This document shows positions 16,733 to 27,835 of a DNA stretch of 64,000 bases, in pieces. Numbering within the stretch: position 1 is the first letter of the stretch; each line of letters begins with the position of its first letter. This DNA is from an archaeon. Its GTDB lineage: Archaea > Asgardarchaeota > Thorarchaeia > Thorarchaeales > Thorarchaeaceae. A program made the translations under genes and the position numbers. The notes below the pieces were generated by a model. It did no database searches, was not told the DNA's origin, and saw only the letters and a program-made list of their open reading frames with translations. The stretch covers positions 43,058 through 107,057 of the forward strand of contig JAJRZD010000017.1 in the NCBI GenBank assembly GCA_024275415.1, written 5' to 3'.

Positions 16733-19343
16733 CAATAGGTAGCTCCACGATGAACTTAGAACCTCTATCGTGAAATCCTTCCACACGGTCCTCTATCCAA
16801 GCATGTCCATGATACCGTTCAGCGATGTATCTAACAAGGGTCAGGCCCATACCCGACCCCAAGGTCTTACCCTTCTCTAGCCGACTGAACAGCTCATCGC
16901 GCCGTGTGTACGGGATTCCTGGTCCCTCGTCAACTATCGCAACGTTGACGAACCCCGGCCTGGCTCCGGACTCCACCTCAATCTGGATAGCGACTTCGTC
17001 TCTTGGGTCATATTTCATTGCGTTATGGATCATGTTGTAGAACAGGTCGATAAGGAACTCGTCCGCTTTGACTAACACCTGCCCGGATCCAAATTTCACA
17101 TCGACACGTGCTTGTTTAAGAGGGAACGCGTGTTGCGTCATCATTATCGCGTTTTCCAAGACACCATGAAGGTCAATCGTAACAAGATTGGGCTCCTTGT
17201 CCATATCAATGATGGATAGCTTTCTCACATTTTCGATAAGCTGAAGCCCTCTGGTCACCTGCTCCCGTATCGCTTGTGCGTGGAGTCTGCTTGAATCCGA
17301 AAGCCCAATATCCATCAATAGGAGTTCAGCTCCAATCAAAATGCCCTGATGTACGTTATTCAGGTCGTGTGCAAGAAGATCCGCATAGAACTCCGCCCGA
17401 GCCTGCTCCTCTTCCAGTTTTCTCCGAGTCCGGTTTAATTCGGTGACATCGCGGACTGTGGTCAACCTGACAACGTCATCCTCATAGTCCACATAATCAA
17501 TGTTCAGCAGGACATCGAGAAGCGCTCCATCTTTCCTCTTAAAGTGAACAAGCAGATCCCGTACAAACCCGTTGCTATGAAGCTCTTCTGTGACACGGTT
17601 TCTTTCCGTGCTTGTTGTATAGATATCATATGCTGACATCCATTCAAGCTCGTCTGCAGAAAAACCAAGCAACTCCTGAAAAGACAAGTTCGTGTCTAGG
17701 ATGTCCCCTGTTTCGGTCGTGACTCCAATGGCAACAGGGGCTGTTTCAAAGAGAACCTGATACCGTCTTTTTTCTAGTCTGAGGGCATCAAGGATCCTTT
17801 CATTCTCAGTGATGTCTTCTCCTGAACTAAGTGCTCCAATTATCTTTCCATCCTCGTTTCGAAGCAGGGTATTGCTCCATGATATGGTGCGAATCTCACC
17901 AGTTCTAGTTCTGATGTTATTTATCCGTTCAGCAGGGAGCTCTCTGGAACCGAGCATAAGTTGCCGGTATTCGTCCCATGCAGCCTGATAGCCGCCATTT
18001 GGGACTGCCAATTCGAACCAGTTCTTACCAATCAGGTCTTTTTCTGGATAGCCAAGAATCTGACATACTTTCTGGTTAAGCAACATGATGTCGCCATTCA
18101 CATCCAATGCCACTACCATAACACCGACCAGATCCAAATACATCTGCGACCGCTCGTGCTCCTTCTTTAAGGCACGTTCATTCTCTTTTCTCGCGGTCAC
18201 ATTCCTGATTATTGCCTGAAAATACAGTGGTGTGCCATTCTGTTCTCTCAGGAGGGAAAGTTTGACCTCTCCGTAGAATCTCTCTTGATTCATTTTCAGG
18301 AACTCGTGCTCACATGGGGGCAAATCTTTGCCACTCTGAATCTGCTTCAAATGCATTTCCACTTTCCTAGATTCATCACTCCAAAGCAGTTGTGCAAAGG
18401 GACTTCCTTCTAATCCCCCTTGCGAAAACCCGAACATTTCTTTTGCACGTTGGTTTGACTCCAAGATGTCCCTGTCTAGCGATAATATCAATACAGCGTC
18501 ATTGTTTTGTTCAAAAAGAGCCCTGTATTTATACTCCCGTTCCAAGGCATCTCGTTCTTTCTGTTTCATTTCTGTCACATCTCTGACGAGGGACTGATAC
18601 CCAACGGGCCTGTTGTCCTCGTCGTATAGGATCGTATTGGTGGTGTGGAACACAAACTCGGAACCATCTTTCCTCAGCCCGATAGCCTCCATCCCGTTCG
18701 GGTTATCTTCAAGAGAACTCAGTCGTTGTCTGAATAGATTCGCTACCCGATCTCGTTCGCTGTGAGCCAGCAACTCGGTGAAGTGCATTCCTAGTAGCTC
18801 GTCTGTTTCATACCCGAACAATGATGTTCCCTTGGCGCCCGTCAACGTGATGAAGCCATGCATGTCGGTTTGAAAAATGGCGTCTGACAGGTTCTCATAC
18901 AGATAACGAAATGATGTACTGGTCGCTTCTGGTTCAATGGCAGACTTGGTGTTTTCATGTAATACGATGATAATCCCATCTATCGTTTCGCCACTCTTCC
19001 ATGGAACAAGTTCTAGTTCGAAAGTCATCCCTTTAACCGAGTATTCCTGCGATGCCACCTTATCTCCATTGATCACCAACTGACAGTTATCGAAGGTTTC
19101 CTCTAAAATGAAAGAAATCTCTGAAAGGTGTCGTCCTACCAGTGTTATCTGTGGTTCATCTTCCGAGGCCAGGTCTGAAAAGACACGGTTATGATACACG
19201 ATACGGAAGTCTTTGTCAACAACGCAAACTGCTTCATGGATAGCATCCAAGATATATGTGTGCAGATTTACATCGCCTGCCTCAATCCATGAGGCGAGGT
19301 CTTCTTCAGAATTCACGATATTGCATCTCCGGATACGGAGCAT
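16713..19343 (-). CDS. Cytosolic multi-PAS histidine kinase
   Basis: 876 residues: a degenerate PAS at 25-130, then four clear PAS domains beginning near residues 145, 268, 395 and 520, followed by the H-box LLAHDLNNVHQG and an HATPase_c domain with NMIHNAMKY, DEGPGIP and GSGMGL motifs. All residues needed for ATP binding and His phosphorylation are present. It has no signal peptide, membrane helix or receiver domain. The H-box variant H-D-L-x-N-x-x-Q is shared with the neighbouring kinase at 19471-21660, so the two are likely paralogues. The phosphoacceptor is not encoded nearby. Confidence 0.85.
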   Translation of the reverse strand: MLRIRRCNIVNSEEDLASWIEAGDVNLHTYILDAIHEAVCVVDKDFRIVYHNRVFSDLASEDEPQITLVGRHLSEISFILEETFDNCQLVINGDKVASQEYSVKGMTFELELVPWKSGETIDGIIIVLHENTKSAIEPEATSTSFRYLYENLSDAIFQTDMHGFITLTGAKGTSLFGYETDELLGMHFTELLAHSERDRVANLFRQRLSSLEDNPNGMEAIGLRKDGSEFVFHTTNTILYDEDNRPVGYQSLVRDVTEMKQKERDALEREYKYRALFEQNNDAVLILSLDRDILESNQRAKEMFGFSQGGLEGSPFAQLLWSDESRKVEMHLKQIQSGKDLPPCEHEFLKMNQERFYGEVKLSLLREQNGTPLYFQAIIRNVTARKENERALKKEHERSQMYLDLVGVMVVALDVNGDIMLLNQKVCQILGYPEKDLIGKNWFELAVPNGGYQAAWDEYRQLMLGSRELPAERINNIRTRTGEIRTISWSNTLLRNEDGKIIGALSSGEDITENERILDALRLEKRRYQVLFETAPVAIGVTTETGDILDTNLSFQELLGFSADELEWMSAYDIYTTSTERNRVTEELHSNGFVRDLLVHFKRKDGALLDVLLNIDYVDYEDDVVRLTTVRDVTELNRTRRKLEEEQARAEFYADLLAHDLNNVHQGILIGAELLLMDIGLSDSSRLHAQAIREQVTRGLQLIENVRKLSIIDMDKEPNLVTIDLHGVLENAIMMTQHAFPLKQARVDVKFGSGQVLVKADEFLIDLFYNMIHNAMKYDPRDEVAIQIEVESGARPGFVNVAIVDEGPGIPYTRRDELFSRLEKGKTLGSGMGLTLVRYIAERYHGHAWIEDRVEGFHDRGSKFIVELPIVNASSQ

Positions 19344-19470
19344 CCCATGTTGGATTTATTGAAGTAGAGGTGACGAACGACTACTACATTTCCGATCTTA
19401 CTTCAAATGAGAATCATTATTAATTAGGCTTTATGCATATGGCCTGTTTTAGAGGACTAGGTGGGAGGCT

Positions 19471-21660
19471 CTACTCTTCCATGTTTCCCCTTTGAAACAG
19501 CAGGATAAACCTAGCACCTTTACTGTGATCTGAAGGGACCTTATCTTCGACCCATACATTCCCTCCATAGTGTGCCATGATTGTCTTCACCAGCGTAAGC
19601 CCTATGCCTGATTTCCGTCTGACTCCCTCATCAAAACGCTCGAAAACAGACTGCTTCAGAGAGTCGGGTATTCCTGGACCATCATCCTCAAAAAGAACTT
19701 CTACGAAGTCTGGATTCTCCGGTTTCCGGATCAAGAATTTGACGTTAGCTTGTTTAGACTTCGAGTGCTTCACACAATTATGAAGGATATTATAGATTAC
19801 ATCTTCTACAAGGTCATCGGCCTTGACATAGAGGTCGTCTGATGAGCACTCGAACTGCAACTCAAGTGATCTGTCTGAGAAACTCCGATTGACCGTTTCG
19901 ACAACTCTATGGATGATTTTGACAATATCCTTGGAAACAATCTCTGCTGTTCCAGATTCGATATCTGCAAGTGTTTTCACATTTTTGATTAATCTGATGC
20001 CTCGTTTTACCTGTTCGAATGATGTAACAAGAAGTCGTCTTGTGTTTGGGGACAGGTTCTCATCGTATAACAACAGTTCCAAGCTTGACATGACACCTTG
20101 ATTGATATTGATCAGGTCGTGGGACATCAGGTCATTCAGAAATTCGGCCCTCTGCTTTGCCTGACGAAGTTCCATCTCTGCTTTTTTACGTTCAGTGATG
20201 TCCCGGACAATCGCTTGTAGTGCAGGTTCATCACCGAGTCTTATCAAATTCAGACTGACTTCGACATCAAATTCTGTCCCATCACACATGATATGTTTCC
20301 ATTCGAAAAATTGCGGGAACCCTGAATAAGCAGCATTGATCTTCTCAATCGCTTTTTCCTGCGATAGCCGTCCATCAGGCTGATACCTCGGTGATAACCG
20401 ATAGGGGGTATTACCAATAATCTGTTCTCGCGTGCATCCGAACATCTCAAGAGTCTTGTCGTTACACTCGATAAAGACATCATCATCCATAAGGAAAATT
20501 GCGTCGTTGGCAGCCTCAAAAAGAGCCCTGTATTTCGCCTCACTGTTACGCAGTGTATCTTCGAATCTCTTTTGCTCAGTTATCTCCTGTGTGACCTCCA
20601 CGATTCCCAGCAACTCATTCTTATCATCCAATACCGGATAGCCCCTGATCCACCAGATACGCCCATCAGGTGTGTGTACCTCATGTTTAGAAGGTTGTTT
20701 CGTTATTGCGGCTTCCTGCACGGGGCATATCTCGCAGGGCTCTTCCCTACCATACCACAGCTTGTAGCATTTCTCTCCGATTAACTCCTCTGGAGCCATT
20801 CCTAATGACTCTGCGGCAGTCCTATTTGTCCACTGAATGATATTATCTAACCCTGAATAGAAGTTCACTAGCTCGGAGAGAGCATTGAGTATTACGGTCT
20901 TTTCGCGTTCGCTCTTTTCAAGAGCCCGTTGATATTTCTCTTCTTCTGTCAGACTCCTAGCGATAAGGAGCATATGGTCGTTTGCCGCTTTCGAGAATGT
21001 ACATAAGACCGGAACAGTATCCATCGAGGTACGCACATCAAGTTCAATTCGGGTTCTCTGACTTATCCCAGTTTCAAACACCACCTCCATCCTTGAAAGG
21101 ATCTCATCATTACCACGGAATACCTCACCCACTTCTTTGCCGAGATAATCCAAGATTTGATTTTCGGTCAGCATAATTATATGATGATTGACCATCCGCA
21201 GCCGAAATCGGCCGTCTTCATCACGCCTAAAGATGAATGCCGGATCCGGAATAGCATCAAACAGCTGCCTGAACAGATAGTCAGTTTCTCCCTTTTGAGT
21301 AACATCCCTTTTGATGGCCACAATATACTCTAATTCGCTTTCGTCATTCAGGATTGGAAATGCCATGATATCAATCAGTATCTCTCTTCCATCTTTCCGA
21401 ATACTCTTCAGTTCTCCCTTGAAGAGCCCCTTCTTTCTGACACTTCTTTGGATCACAGAAAGCATACGCTCATCAATGTGAATGGATTGAGATGTGCTCT
21501 TCAGCTCATCGAGTGTGTATCCATAGAGGTTCTGATGTGCCCGATTTTGCACAATGTATTTACCATCAGCGGTGATGATAGCGATTCCATCATAGGAGCG
21601 TTCGAATATCTCCTTATACAGACGCAGAGGGAGTTTCGAAGGGGGTTTGGTTCTAGTCAT
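19471..21660 (-). CDS. Cytosolic multi-PAS histidine kinase
   Basis: 729 residues from ATG 21660 (GTG 21675 is an alternative). Four PAS-type domains are visible: 20-130, a divergent one at about 135-245, one at about 255-370 and one at about 378-490. The third contains four Cys (CYKLW, CEICPV region), so it might bind a metal or heme rather than flavin, which is a guess. Then come the H-box [12 protein letters not shown] and HATPase_c with [16 protein letters not shown] and KSGIGL. Together with the two other kinases it forms a block of sensor kinases with no response regulator in the window. Confidence 0.85.
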   Translation of the reverse strand: MTRTKPPSKLPLRLYKEIFERSYDGIAIITADGKYIVQNRAHQNLYGYTLDELKSTSQSIHIDERMLSVIQRSVRKKGLFKGELKSIRKDGREILIDIMAFPILNDESELEYIVAIKRDVTQKGETDYLFRQLFDAIPDPAFIFRRDEDGRFRLRMVNHHIIMLTENQILDYLGKEVGEVFRGNDEILSRMEVVFETGISQRTRIELDVRTSMDTVPVLCTFSKAANDHMLLIARSLTEEEKYQRALEKSEREKTVILNALSELVNFYSGLDNIIQWTNRTAAESLGMAPEELIGEKCYKLWYGREEPCEICPVQEAAITKQPSKHEVHTPDGRIWWIRGYPVLDDKNELLGIVEVTQEITEQKRFEDTLRNSEAKYRALFEAANDAIFLMDDDVFIECNDKTLEMFGCTREQIIGNTPYRLSPRYQPDGRLSQEKAIEKINAAYSGFPQFFEWKHIMCDGTEFDVEVSLNLIRLGDEPALQAIVRDITERKKAEMELRQAKQRAEFLNDLMSHDLININQGVMSSLELLLYDENLSPNTRRLLVTSFEQVKRGIRLIKNVKTLADIESGTAEIVSKDIVKIIHRVVETVNRSFSDRSLELQFECSSDDLYVKADDLVEDVIYNILHNCVKHSKSKQANVKFLIRKPENPDFVEVLFEDDGPGIPDSLKQSVFERFDEGVRRKSGIGLTLVKTIMAHYGGNVWVEDKVPSDHSKGARFILLFQRGNMEE

Positions 21661-22235
21661 CGTTGAATGCCACACGATATAATGTCAATCTATCACGAAC
21701 TGCCGTAGTTTCTTTAGCATTTTACCCAATAAAAGTCATTTCAGTTCGAAAAAAATCGGGTTGCCAACAGATACACAAGACCTAGACAGTCTTGGACATT
21801 TAGTTGTAGGTGTTCATATAGTTTCGACAAGGCCTCACCCGGTGAGGTTATCCATGACATACGTAGAACCTCACGGAGTCGTTCCCAGTGCCGTTGTCTG
21901 GGCGTACAACACTCTGGTGTCCAGGTTTGTACAACTTCCACTGAATGGTTTCCTTAACAACACGGCTTGTCTGTTGGATCTACGTGGGCATGCAGCAGTC
22001 AAAGAATACCCCTTCGTATATTCACTATCACCAAACATTCAGGTAGGCGATGTGAAGAACCATCTAGTATACAGCGCCGCTAAAATGTCGACAACGATGG
22101 TCACACTTATCTCCTCAGTATGGTAGCACTACTCTATCTCAGAGTCTATAAAGGGATGTGACGAATACCTCTGCAATGGATTCATATTTCTGCAGTATGA
22201 ATGCTTCAACATGATCAGGAGTGAGTGTGGTAGTT
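21661..22235. other. 575-base gene-poor region with a 34-bp dyad element
   Basis: A + strand frame is open here (21761-22126, 121 codons from TTG), but its composition and lack of a ribosome site do not convince me. The notable content is the element at 21904-21937, described separately. Confidence 0.3.
21904..21937 (+). repeat. 34-bp dyad element, copy A
   Basis: Begins GTACAACACTCTGGTG and ends TTTGTACAACTT. It matches 63861-63894 at about 30 of 33 positions, including a 16-base exact block. The outer arms GTACAA/TTGTAC form an inverted repeat around a 20-22 bp centre. It may be a regulator binding site or a mobile-element end. Confidence 0.55.
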
Positions 22236-23141
22236 ATGGCTGAGCAGCCCGTGGAGGATGTGATGCCTGTCATTAATCTATCAGTTCGGATATCCAAGCC
22301 TATCGATGAGGTCTGGGAGAGCTTCCTCAACCCGGTCATCATGACACAATGGCTTGGTAACGAGATTAGTGCTGATATGGATCCTGATGGCTATATCCGA
22401 TTCTCAGGTAAGAATGCCCCTGCCATACCTGAAATGGAAAACATATGGCGAATAAAGCGGTTCAAGGAACCTCGTGCCATTTTGTTCAGCTGGAACATCC
22501 TTGGGTCTGACACACTATTTGTCATCCGCTTCGTTGAGATTCCAACAGGCACTCAGATAGACGTGAAGCACGGTGCGATTCCCGACAGTGCAAAGGCGCT
22601 GCATCTCACCGACCACTGGAACATTCTCCTTGCGAACTTCAAGGCTGTCATCGAACTGGGCGAGCCCGCTCTCAAGTTCGACTATAGCAACTATCATCCT
22701 CTCAGGGTGACGCCCTATGACCCTCTAGAAGTGCGGCAGAGTGTCATTATCAAAGCCCCTCCAATCCTACCCTATGATGTATTCGTCAATCCCGAGAAGC
22801 TACGCCATTTCATCCGTGCTGACGACCCTGTGGTCGATAGACAGTTCGCTGGAATCTATACATGGTGGGCAGAGGGAAAAGGTCCTCATATCTTCCGAAA
22901 GCTCGTCCCTGAGAAAGAGATCGAGTTCACCTGGGCTTTCGATGACCTTACTAATACTATCGTCAACATCCGGTTTGAGGAGGTTGCTGATGCCACACTT
23001 GTCAGTCTGCATCATCATAGCTTCCAGAAACAAGAGGATGTTGTTGGCTATGATGTGGTGTGGACAAGTGTACTTTGTGAGCTGAAGTTGGTATGCGAGC
23101 TTGGCGAATCTGGCATCGACAGAGTGATGGATTGGAGTTGA
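22236..23141 (+). CDS. Tandem SRPBCC (AHSA1-like) domain protein
   Basis: 301 residues with two consecutive START/AHSA1-like domains. The first begins NLSVRISKPIDEVWESFLNP and includes TQWLGNEI; the second starts near residue 165 with SVIIKAPPILPYDVFVNPEKL and includes LRHFI and YTWWAEG. These folds form hydrophobic ligand pockets; AHSA1 itself stimulates Hsp90, but bacterial and archaeal relatives are mostly uncharacterised. The ligand cannot be read from sequence. Start chosen at ATG 22236; GTG 22221 is possible. Confidence 0.75.
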   Translation: MAEQPVEDVMPVINLSVRISKPIDEVWESFLNPVIMTQWLGNEISADMDPDGYIRFSGKNAPAIPEMENIWRIKRFKEPRAILFSWNILGSDTLFVIRFVEIPTGTQIDVKHGAIPDSAKALHLTDHWNILLANFKAVIELGEPALKFDYSNYHPLRVTPYDPLEVRQSVIIKAPPILPYDVFVNPEKLRHFIRADDPVVDRQFAGIYTWWAEGKGPHIFRKLVPEKEIEFTWAFDDLTNTIVNIRFEEVADATLVSLHHHSFQKQEDVVGYDVVWTSVLCELKLVCELGESGIDRVMDWS

Positions 23142-23283
23142 AACTTATATCATTGTGCGATCATGGAACAGGTATCACACACGCTAATATTCGCTACCAA
23201 CGAAAACTCCCATGTCCAATCTAGGATACTATACCTTAGAGAGATGGGATAGTAGCTGATACCAAAATCTGAAGTGATGCTAG

Positions 23284-25230
23284 ATGCCAGGTTCTCAGCG
23301 AGTTAAAGCTCGTACAGACGCAGGTGAAACCATAGATTGCACTCTAGAATGGAGTAAGGACGGACCCTTTCTCACTTGTGAGAAGCAAATCACCAGCTAT
23401 TACCAGACGATAGCCCTACTACCAAATGATAATGGAGAGCCCATTACAAAGCAACTCAGAAAGCGTTATCTTGTACGACTAAAACCAATTGCGCGTTACG
23501 AGTATGGATATCAAAGCTGTGGGAAGGTCACCAATGAAATTGTGAATATGTACCCGCCTGCAACAGGTTCATGGATGAACAGATTAAGCATAGGACATGA
23601 TAGAGCTATCTTCTTTGTACAAGAAATCATCGGTGAGCAAAAGAAGTGGTTGACCGTAATTAGTCATACTGACGCGACTATCCTGTTTTCTTCTGCTGTC
23701 GCTCCTTACGAGGCCCAGTTCTTATCATATCGCAATGACCCTTGGAAAGAAGTATGGATTGAAGGCTTTAATGACCACAAATATCCCTATGATGAAGAAG
23801 ATGCGTGGCAATTCTTGAATCGGTTCATTGATGGTTCTTCTCCCGACTGGAACTCCATTTCTGCACTGGTTAAGGATGCGAACATCCCTGACTTCGAGAT
23901 GAAAGATACATTACGTGAAACGCTTGGACAGCTGGTGCCCACGTATTGGGAAGAACACATCAGATTACAGGCTATTGCATTTCTAGGATTCCTTGTTTCA
24001 GACCAAGATGTTTTCGACATCGACCCTCTCAAGCTTAACAATATGCTATGGCCTACAGGAATCTTCAGAGAGTATTTTCTTTTGGAATTAAAGACAAGGT
24101 ATCTACTGCAAACACGGATTCCTTGGATCTCAGTGTTCGCATCCAAAGACAGTAAAGGCCATCTATTTTCATGGCGTTTTCAAGATTGGTCGTCCGTCTT
24201 ATACCAGAACACATATTCGGATTTATTTGATGAAGAACTAAAAGTAGCGTTCAAGCATCTTAAGAGCATGATAAAGAAACGACCCCGTATCGAAATCGCA
24301 ATTAGCGCTGAGGAGGCCGCTACATCAGGCCGATTGTGGGTTGAACGTTTGATTCTCGCGACCAGTATTGGCATCAGAGGTGATATCTACTATAAGAGAG
24401 CTGGCTTGAGTGGGATCCTGTATATTGGCAAAGCATTCTCATGGCCTTTCTCTAATACCGATTGGATAATTCACCTATCTGAAAAAACTCCCAAGATAAC
24501 CGAAACTAGGGCCCACTTCATGTTTGTTCCGCGCGGGACAGAACAAGAAGTCATTGAAGTCTTTTCCGATGCATATCATGTCCATAACCATCGACGGCAC
24601 ATGAATCATAATTTGTTCGATGTCAGGCATGGTGTCTGGAAAGATCTTCCGGAAGAGCTTTTCGAGGAAATTGGCAAGAAAGTGTCCCCCTCGAAACTGA
24701 ATGGGTTCTTCAGTGATGGCCCCTCTATAACATTCTCAAAGAAGGAGCTCCAGGTTTTGCAATACCTGAAGACTACAATCTATCCCTCGATGGTAATCGA
24801 ACAAGAACCACCATTTGATCATATCTCTAAGGAGTTCGTTTCCGAGGTTCTTGGCAGGTTCTCGAAACGTGGGGAACTAGAGATGGAATACCGACTGACC
24901 TCCACACCATCACTCATTCCTATGTACCTCATTATCGAAGGAGAGCCCAGTCGTGTCGCTGGCATAATTGATGCCCTTGACAAACGGGTTCCAACAATAA
25001 GCTGGTATACCTTGGATGATGCTAGGGCAGCACTCATCATTTTCAGGATAGCCTCACGCCATGAAACAATTTTAGAAACAAGATTACCTCCCCTCTGTGA
25101 GGAGGCTGGTGTCAGTCTAAAAATGGGGCGTCCTGTCAAGCCGAACAGTATGAGTGACACGCTCACGAGAATCTGGGACGATGGATGGACTCTTGACTTA
25201 ACGGGCCTGTTAGAACAGAGAATTCTCTGA
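23284..25230 (+). CDS. Large unknown protein with possible C-terminal HTH plus regulatory domain
   Basis: 648 residues, not recognised. No signal peptide or membrane helix, so cytoplasmic. Most of the protein is a mixed alpha/beta body with many Trp and Tyr. Around residues 480-535, a SKKELQVLQYLKTTIYPS...FVSEVLGRFSKRGELE pattern could be a winged helix, followed by an alpha/beta segment (LIPMYLIIEGEPSRVAGIIDAL) resembling a ferredoxin-like RAM/ACT sensor. The protein at 44787-46487 has the same C-terminal order, which suggests a shared transcription-regulator-like family. This is inference from pattern only. Confidence 0.65.
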   Translation: MPGSQRVKARTDAGETIDCTLEWSKDGPFLTCEKQITSYYQTIALLPNDNGEPITKQLRKRYLVRLKPIARYEYGYQSCGKVTNEIVNMYPPATGSWMNRLSIGHDRAIFFVQEIIGEQKKWLTVISHTDATILFSSAVAPYEAQFLSYRNDPWKEVWIEGFNDHKYPYDEEDAWQFLNRFIDGSSPDWNSISALVKDANIPDFEMKDTLRETLGQLVPTYWEEHIRLQAIAFLGFLVSDQDVFDIDPLKLNNMLWPTGIFREYFLLELKTRYLLQTRIPWISVFASKDSKGHLFSWRFQDWSSVLYQNTYSDLFDEELKVAFKHLKSMIKKRPRIEIAISAEEAATSGRLWVERLILATSIGIRGDIYYKRAGLSGILYIGKAFSWPFSNTDWIIHLSEKTPKITETRAHFMFVPRGTEQEVIEVFSDAYHVHNHRRHMNHNLFDVRHGVWKDLPEELFEEIGKKVSPSKLNGFFSDGPSITFSKKELQVLQYLKTTIYPSMVIEQEPPFDHISKEFVSEVLGRFSKRGELEMEYRLTSTPSLIPMYLIIEGEPSRVAGIIDALDKRVPTISWYTLDDARAALIIFRIASRHETILETRLPPLCEEAGVSLKMGRPVKPNSMSDTLTRIWDDGWTLDLTGLLEQRIL

Positions 25231-25292
25231 GGTGTCATCCTGCCAATCACAGAATCATTGACAACCCGAGTGGTAGTGGCGCACCCGTGCAA

Positions 25293-26843
25293 TCAAGACA
25301 GGACTTTACAATCTGCCAGAACGCTCTCGTCATTTGTCAGGGGAATGGGCTTTGACTGGATATGGCGGCCTTTCACATGTTTTTCGAATGCAGAAGTATG
25401 CATCCGCATCAGCGTCGTAGGTCCAAGTGCACCCATATCCCTGACGACCCGAAATTCCTCACTATCAACCCGAACAGAGTCCTCAAAAGCGTAGACGAAC
25501 TCCACGGGGTCGAAATTCAGCTCCCTGAACATCCCTGCAATGGTGTAATGTGGGATGCCCTTGGTGATCTGAGCAACAACTGTGAAATCAAGAACCTCAG
25601 CCCCTGTCTTGTGGCTGGCGTAAGCAATGGCTTTCTGGACATGGGCGTCTGTGAGCTTCTCCCCTGAGAGGTTCACGTACTTCCCTTTCCTCCCAATCGA
25701 ATGTACCTCGTAGGGGCTCGTGTCAACAAAGGTCATGAGATCGCCCATTCGATAGCGATAGTAGCCTCCCATGTTGGTCAATACCATCTCATAACGTTTA
25801 CCTTTCTTCACCTCAGCCAGCGGAATGGTCGTAGGATTCTCTTCTTCTGACTCGTCCTCAGGAATGAACTCCAAATAGTTCAAGTGGGGAAGAAGCAATA
25901 CGCCCTTGTCAGGGTAGATTTGGTTCCCGTACCATCCCTCAGATCCAGCATATGCCTCCCAGATGGTAACGTGTGGGAGGGTCTTCGTTATCCACTCACG
26001 ATAAGGATCCGTATTGATCCCCGTGGCGATGAATTGCTTGAGATGAGGCCACAGCATTGTCAAATCCATCGTGCCATCATCGTTCAATGCCAAGCGGATT
26101 TTGCTCTCATATTCTGTACTCTTATACTCGTCAAGAAGCCATGGGCCATATTGATTCTGCATCCGTCGAAAGAACGCAAGGGTAAGTGTGGTGATACCTG
26201 CAAAGCCAGTCACCCTATTCTCAACCGACAGCTTGGCATACGCTCGCATTTTCTCATCCATGTCTGTTATATTGTACAGATCCAACCCAGGAATCACCGT
26301 ACGTTTGACAAGGAAGTTTGTTCCAAGGCTGGCGATGACACCTGTCATGTACCCGACAGGAAGGTTTCCTTTTCGTTCAAGCTCAGCAGATGCACCGAAC
26401 ATGACTATCTTGCCATCGAACAATTTCACGTTCTCAGGGTCTGCCTGAAGGAACGCGAATTGGTTAGCTGTAGTGCCTTTTGATACATCTGCCATCCCTG
26501 ACTTTGTCAGTGGCAGTATCTTCGGTGAACCACTGGTTCCGCTGGATGATACATACCACATCACAGGATCGCGTGTGAGCACGCCTCCGTGAGGATTCGC
26601 GTATACCTGTTTGTAATAAGGTTCCATGGAATAGTAGTCTGACAGCGGCACGCGCTCCGCAAATTCCTCTGGGCTCTTTATGGTGTCAAACCCGAACTTC
26701 CGCCCGTAGAGCGTGTCTTGTTGGGCTTGGAGAATGCTCAGCAACTTGTTATCCATAGTTTCGACAGGATTGTTCAAGTAGGCTTCGACACGCTTGAACT
26801 TCTTCCTTGCAATGACCGAGATGAGCTTTGTCAACACGCTCAT
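25293..26843 (-). CDS. GH3-family acyl-adenylating enzyme
   Basis: 516 residues. The ATP/AMP-binding motif SSSGTSGSPKILPLT (about residues 98-112), the YAGSEGWYGNQI motif 2 region and YRMGDLMTFVDTSPYE (motif 3) place it in the GH3 family of the ANL adenylate-forming superfamily. Plant members conjugate amino acids to jasmonate or auxin; prokaryotic ones adenylate unknown carboxylic acids. The N-terminus (VISVIARKKFKRVEAYL) is the usual GH3 start. It stands alone upstream of a long regulatory gap that contains a 96-bp repeat pointing toward it. Confidence 0.85.
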   Translation of the reverse strand: MSVLTKLISVIARKKFKRVEAYLNNPVETMDNKLLSILQAQQDTLYGRKFGFDTIKSPEEFAERVPLSDYYSMEPYYKQVYANPHGGVLTRDPVMWYVSSSGTSGSPKILPLTKSGMADVSKGTTANQFAFLQADPENVKLFDGKIVMFGASAELERKGNLPVGYMTGVIASLGTNFLVKRTVIPGLDLYNITDMDEKMRAYAKLSVENRVTGFAGITTLTLAFFRRMQNQYGPWLLDEYKSTEYESKIRLALNDDGTMDLTMLWPHLKQFIATGINTDPYREWITKTLPHVTIWEAYAGSEGWYGNQIYPDKGVLLLPHLNYLEFIPEDESEEENPTTIPLAEVKKGKRYEMVLTNMGGYYRYRMGDLMTFVDTSPYEVHSIGRKGKYVNLSGEKLTDAHVQKAIAYASHKTGAEVLDFTVVAQITKGIPHYTIAGMFRELNFDPVEFVYAFEDSVRVDSEEFRVVRDMGALGPTTLMRMHTSAFEKHVKGRHIQSKPIPLTNDESVLADCKVLS

Positions 26844-27132
26844 TGCAGGAACCTCCCTGTATTGTCGGTCTGCCTAGATAGTGATGCACCAAAGACCTTG
26901 CTCTGGATCGAGTCCTGAACAAAGAGCGATGATGTCAGCACTTCCTCAGCAGCACAATTTGAATGCTTCTTGTTGATTGACATCTGTCTGCACCCCGTGG
27001 TCAGGGACACTCTCTTGTCGAACATCCCTGATTCACTAGATAATATATTAGGAAAACTTTGGCATATACATATGCATGAACAGTTATCGAATATAATATA
27101 CCTATTCCGTCATGTTTGGGACATATCCATGT

Positions 27133-27228
27133 GTATTTGCAAAAACTACCGTGTTATACATTTAAGAATGAAATTTAAATTGCTTATATCCCCTTGTTTA
27201 AGTCTATTCACCTCAAAGTTTAACCAAG
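27133..27228 (-). repeat. 96-bp intergenic repeat, copy 1
   Basis: Read on the minus strand, it starts CTTGGTTAAACTTTGAGGTGAA, then has exactly 61 variable bases and ends TTTTTGCAAATAC. The first block is identical, with two flanking bases, to copy 2 at 27740. It points toward the GH3 gene. Confidence 0.75.
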
Positions 27229-27739
27229 ATGCCTGTTTTTTTGATACAAAAAACATGTTTCTATGGGTAGCGGGACGGTTGAGGGACATGATGGATCCAG
27301 CAAGGTTTCTTGAGGAAAGTCCGACTTTTACGAAAGGCACCGGACAAGGGCATGCATATGAAACCGTTCGGCCTTCCGCACAGGGATAACTTTGATACAT
27401 TCAATCCTAGTTCCTCTGAGCCCTCTTGTTATGTTGGTAGAACAGGGAAAGTCTGGTGGCACTTTCAACACTGCAACAAGACAATCCTTATTGAGTTGGC
27501 GATGTTTATCTGGGATGATATCTCTCGCAAGAGCATATGACCAAACTCTTTGCTGGTCGTCCTCCCCACTTGTCGGCAACCTTATTGATAATAGGAAATT
27601 ACTTCAAGTGTCCGTCTAAGGGTTGTCCATGTTTAGACAAGTCTAGCGCAGCTGTTTGCAATCTTCATTACTATAGCCCCATTACGAAATGTACTTCATC
27701 GCTTAGCCCTTAAATTGTCAGCTGTCAAAACTACCCTAT

Positions 27740-27835
27740 CTTGGTTAAACTTTGAGGTGAAATTTCTCCAATTGGGCTATTATAGGGCATATAACGTCTG
27801 TTTTAATGATATGTCAAGATAAAATTTGATAATGG
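27740..27835 (+). repeat. 96-bp intergenic repeat, copy 2
   Basis: It starts with the same 22-base block as copy 1 and shares further positions with copy 3 (AAA-TTTC-CCAAT-GG and TATTAT). Its right end is a weaker match (AATTTGATAATGG). It ends 106 bp before ATG 27942. Confidence 0.7.

Noticed and set aside
21761..22126. 121-codon + strand frame before the SRPBCC gene
   Set aside because: TTG start without ribosome site, odd composition, and its only similarity (to 63816-63938) is over the shared 34-bp DNA element. Left as intergenic.
6024..27124. Shared 14-base string CATGTTTGGGACAT at 6024 and 27111
   Set aside because: No similarity beyond the string. Several 14-base matches are expected by chance in 64 kb.
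26970..27619. Overlapping frames of 60-139 codons in the 1.1-kb gap
   Set aside because: They lie in A/T-rich DNA on both strands, overlap each other and the repeats, and have no motifs.
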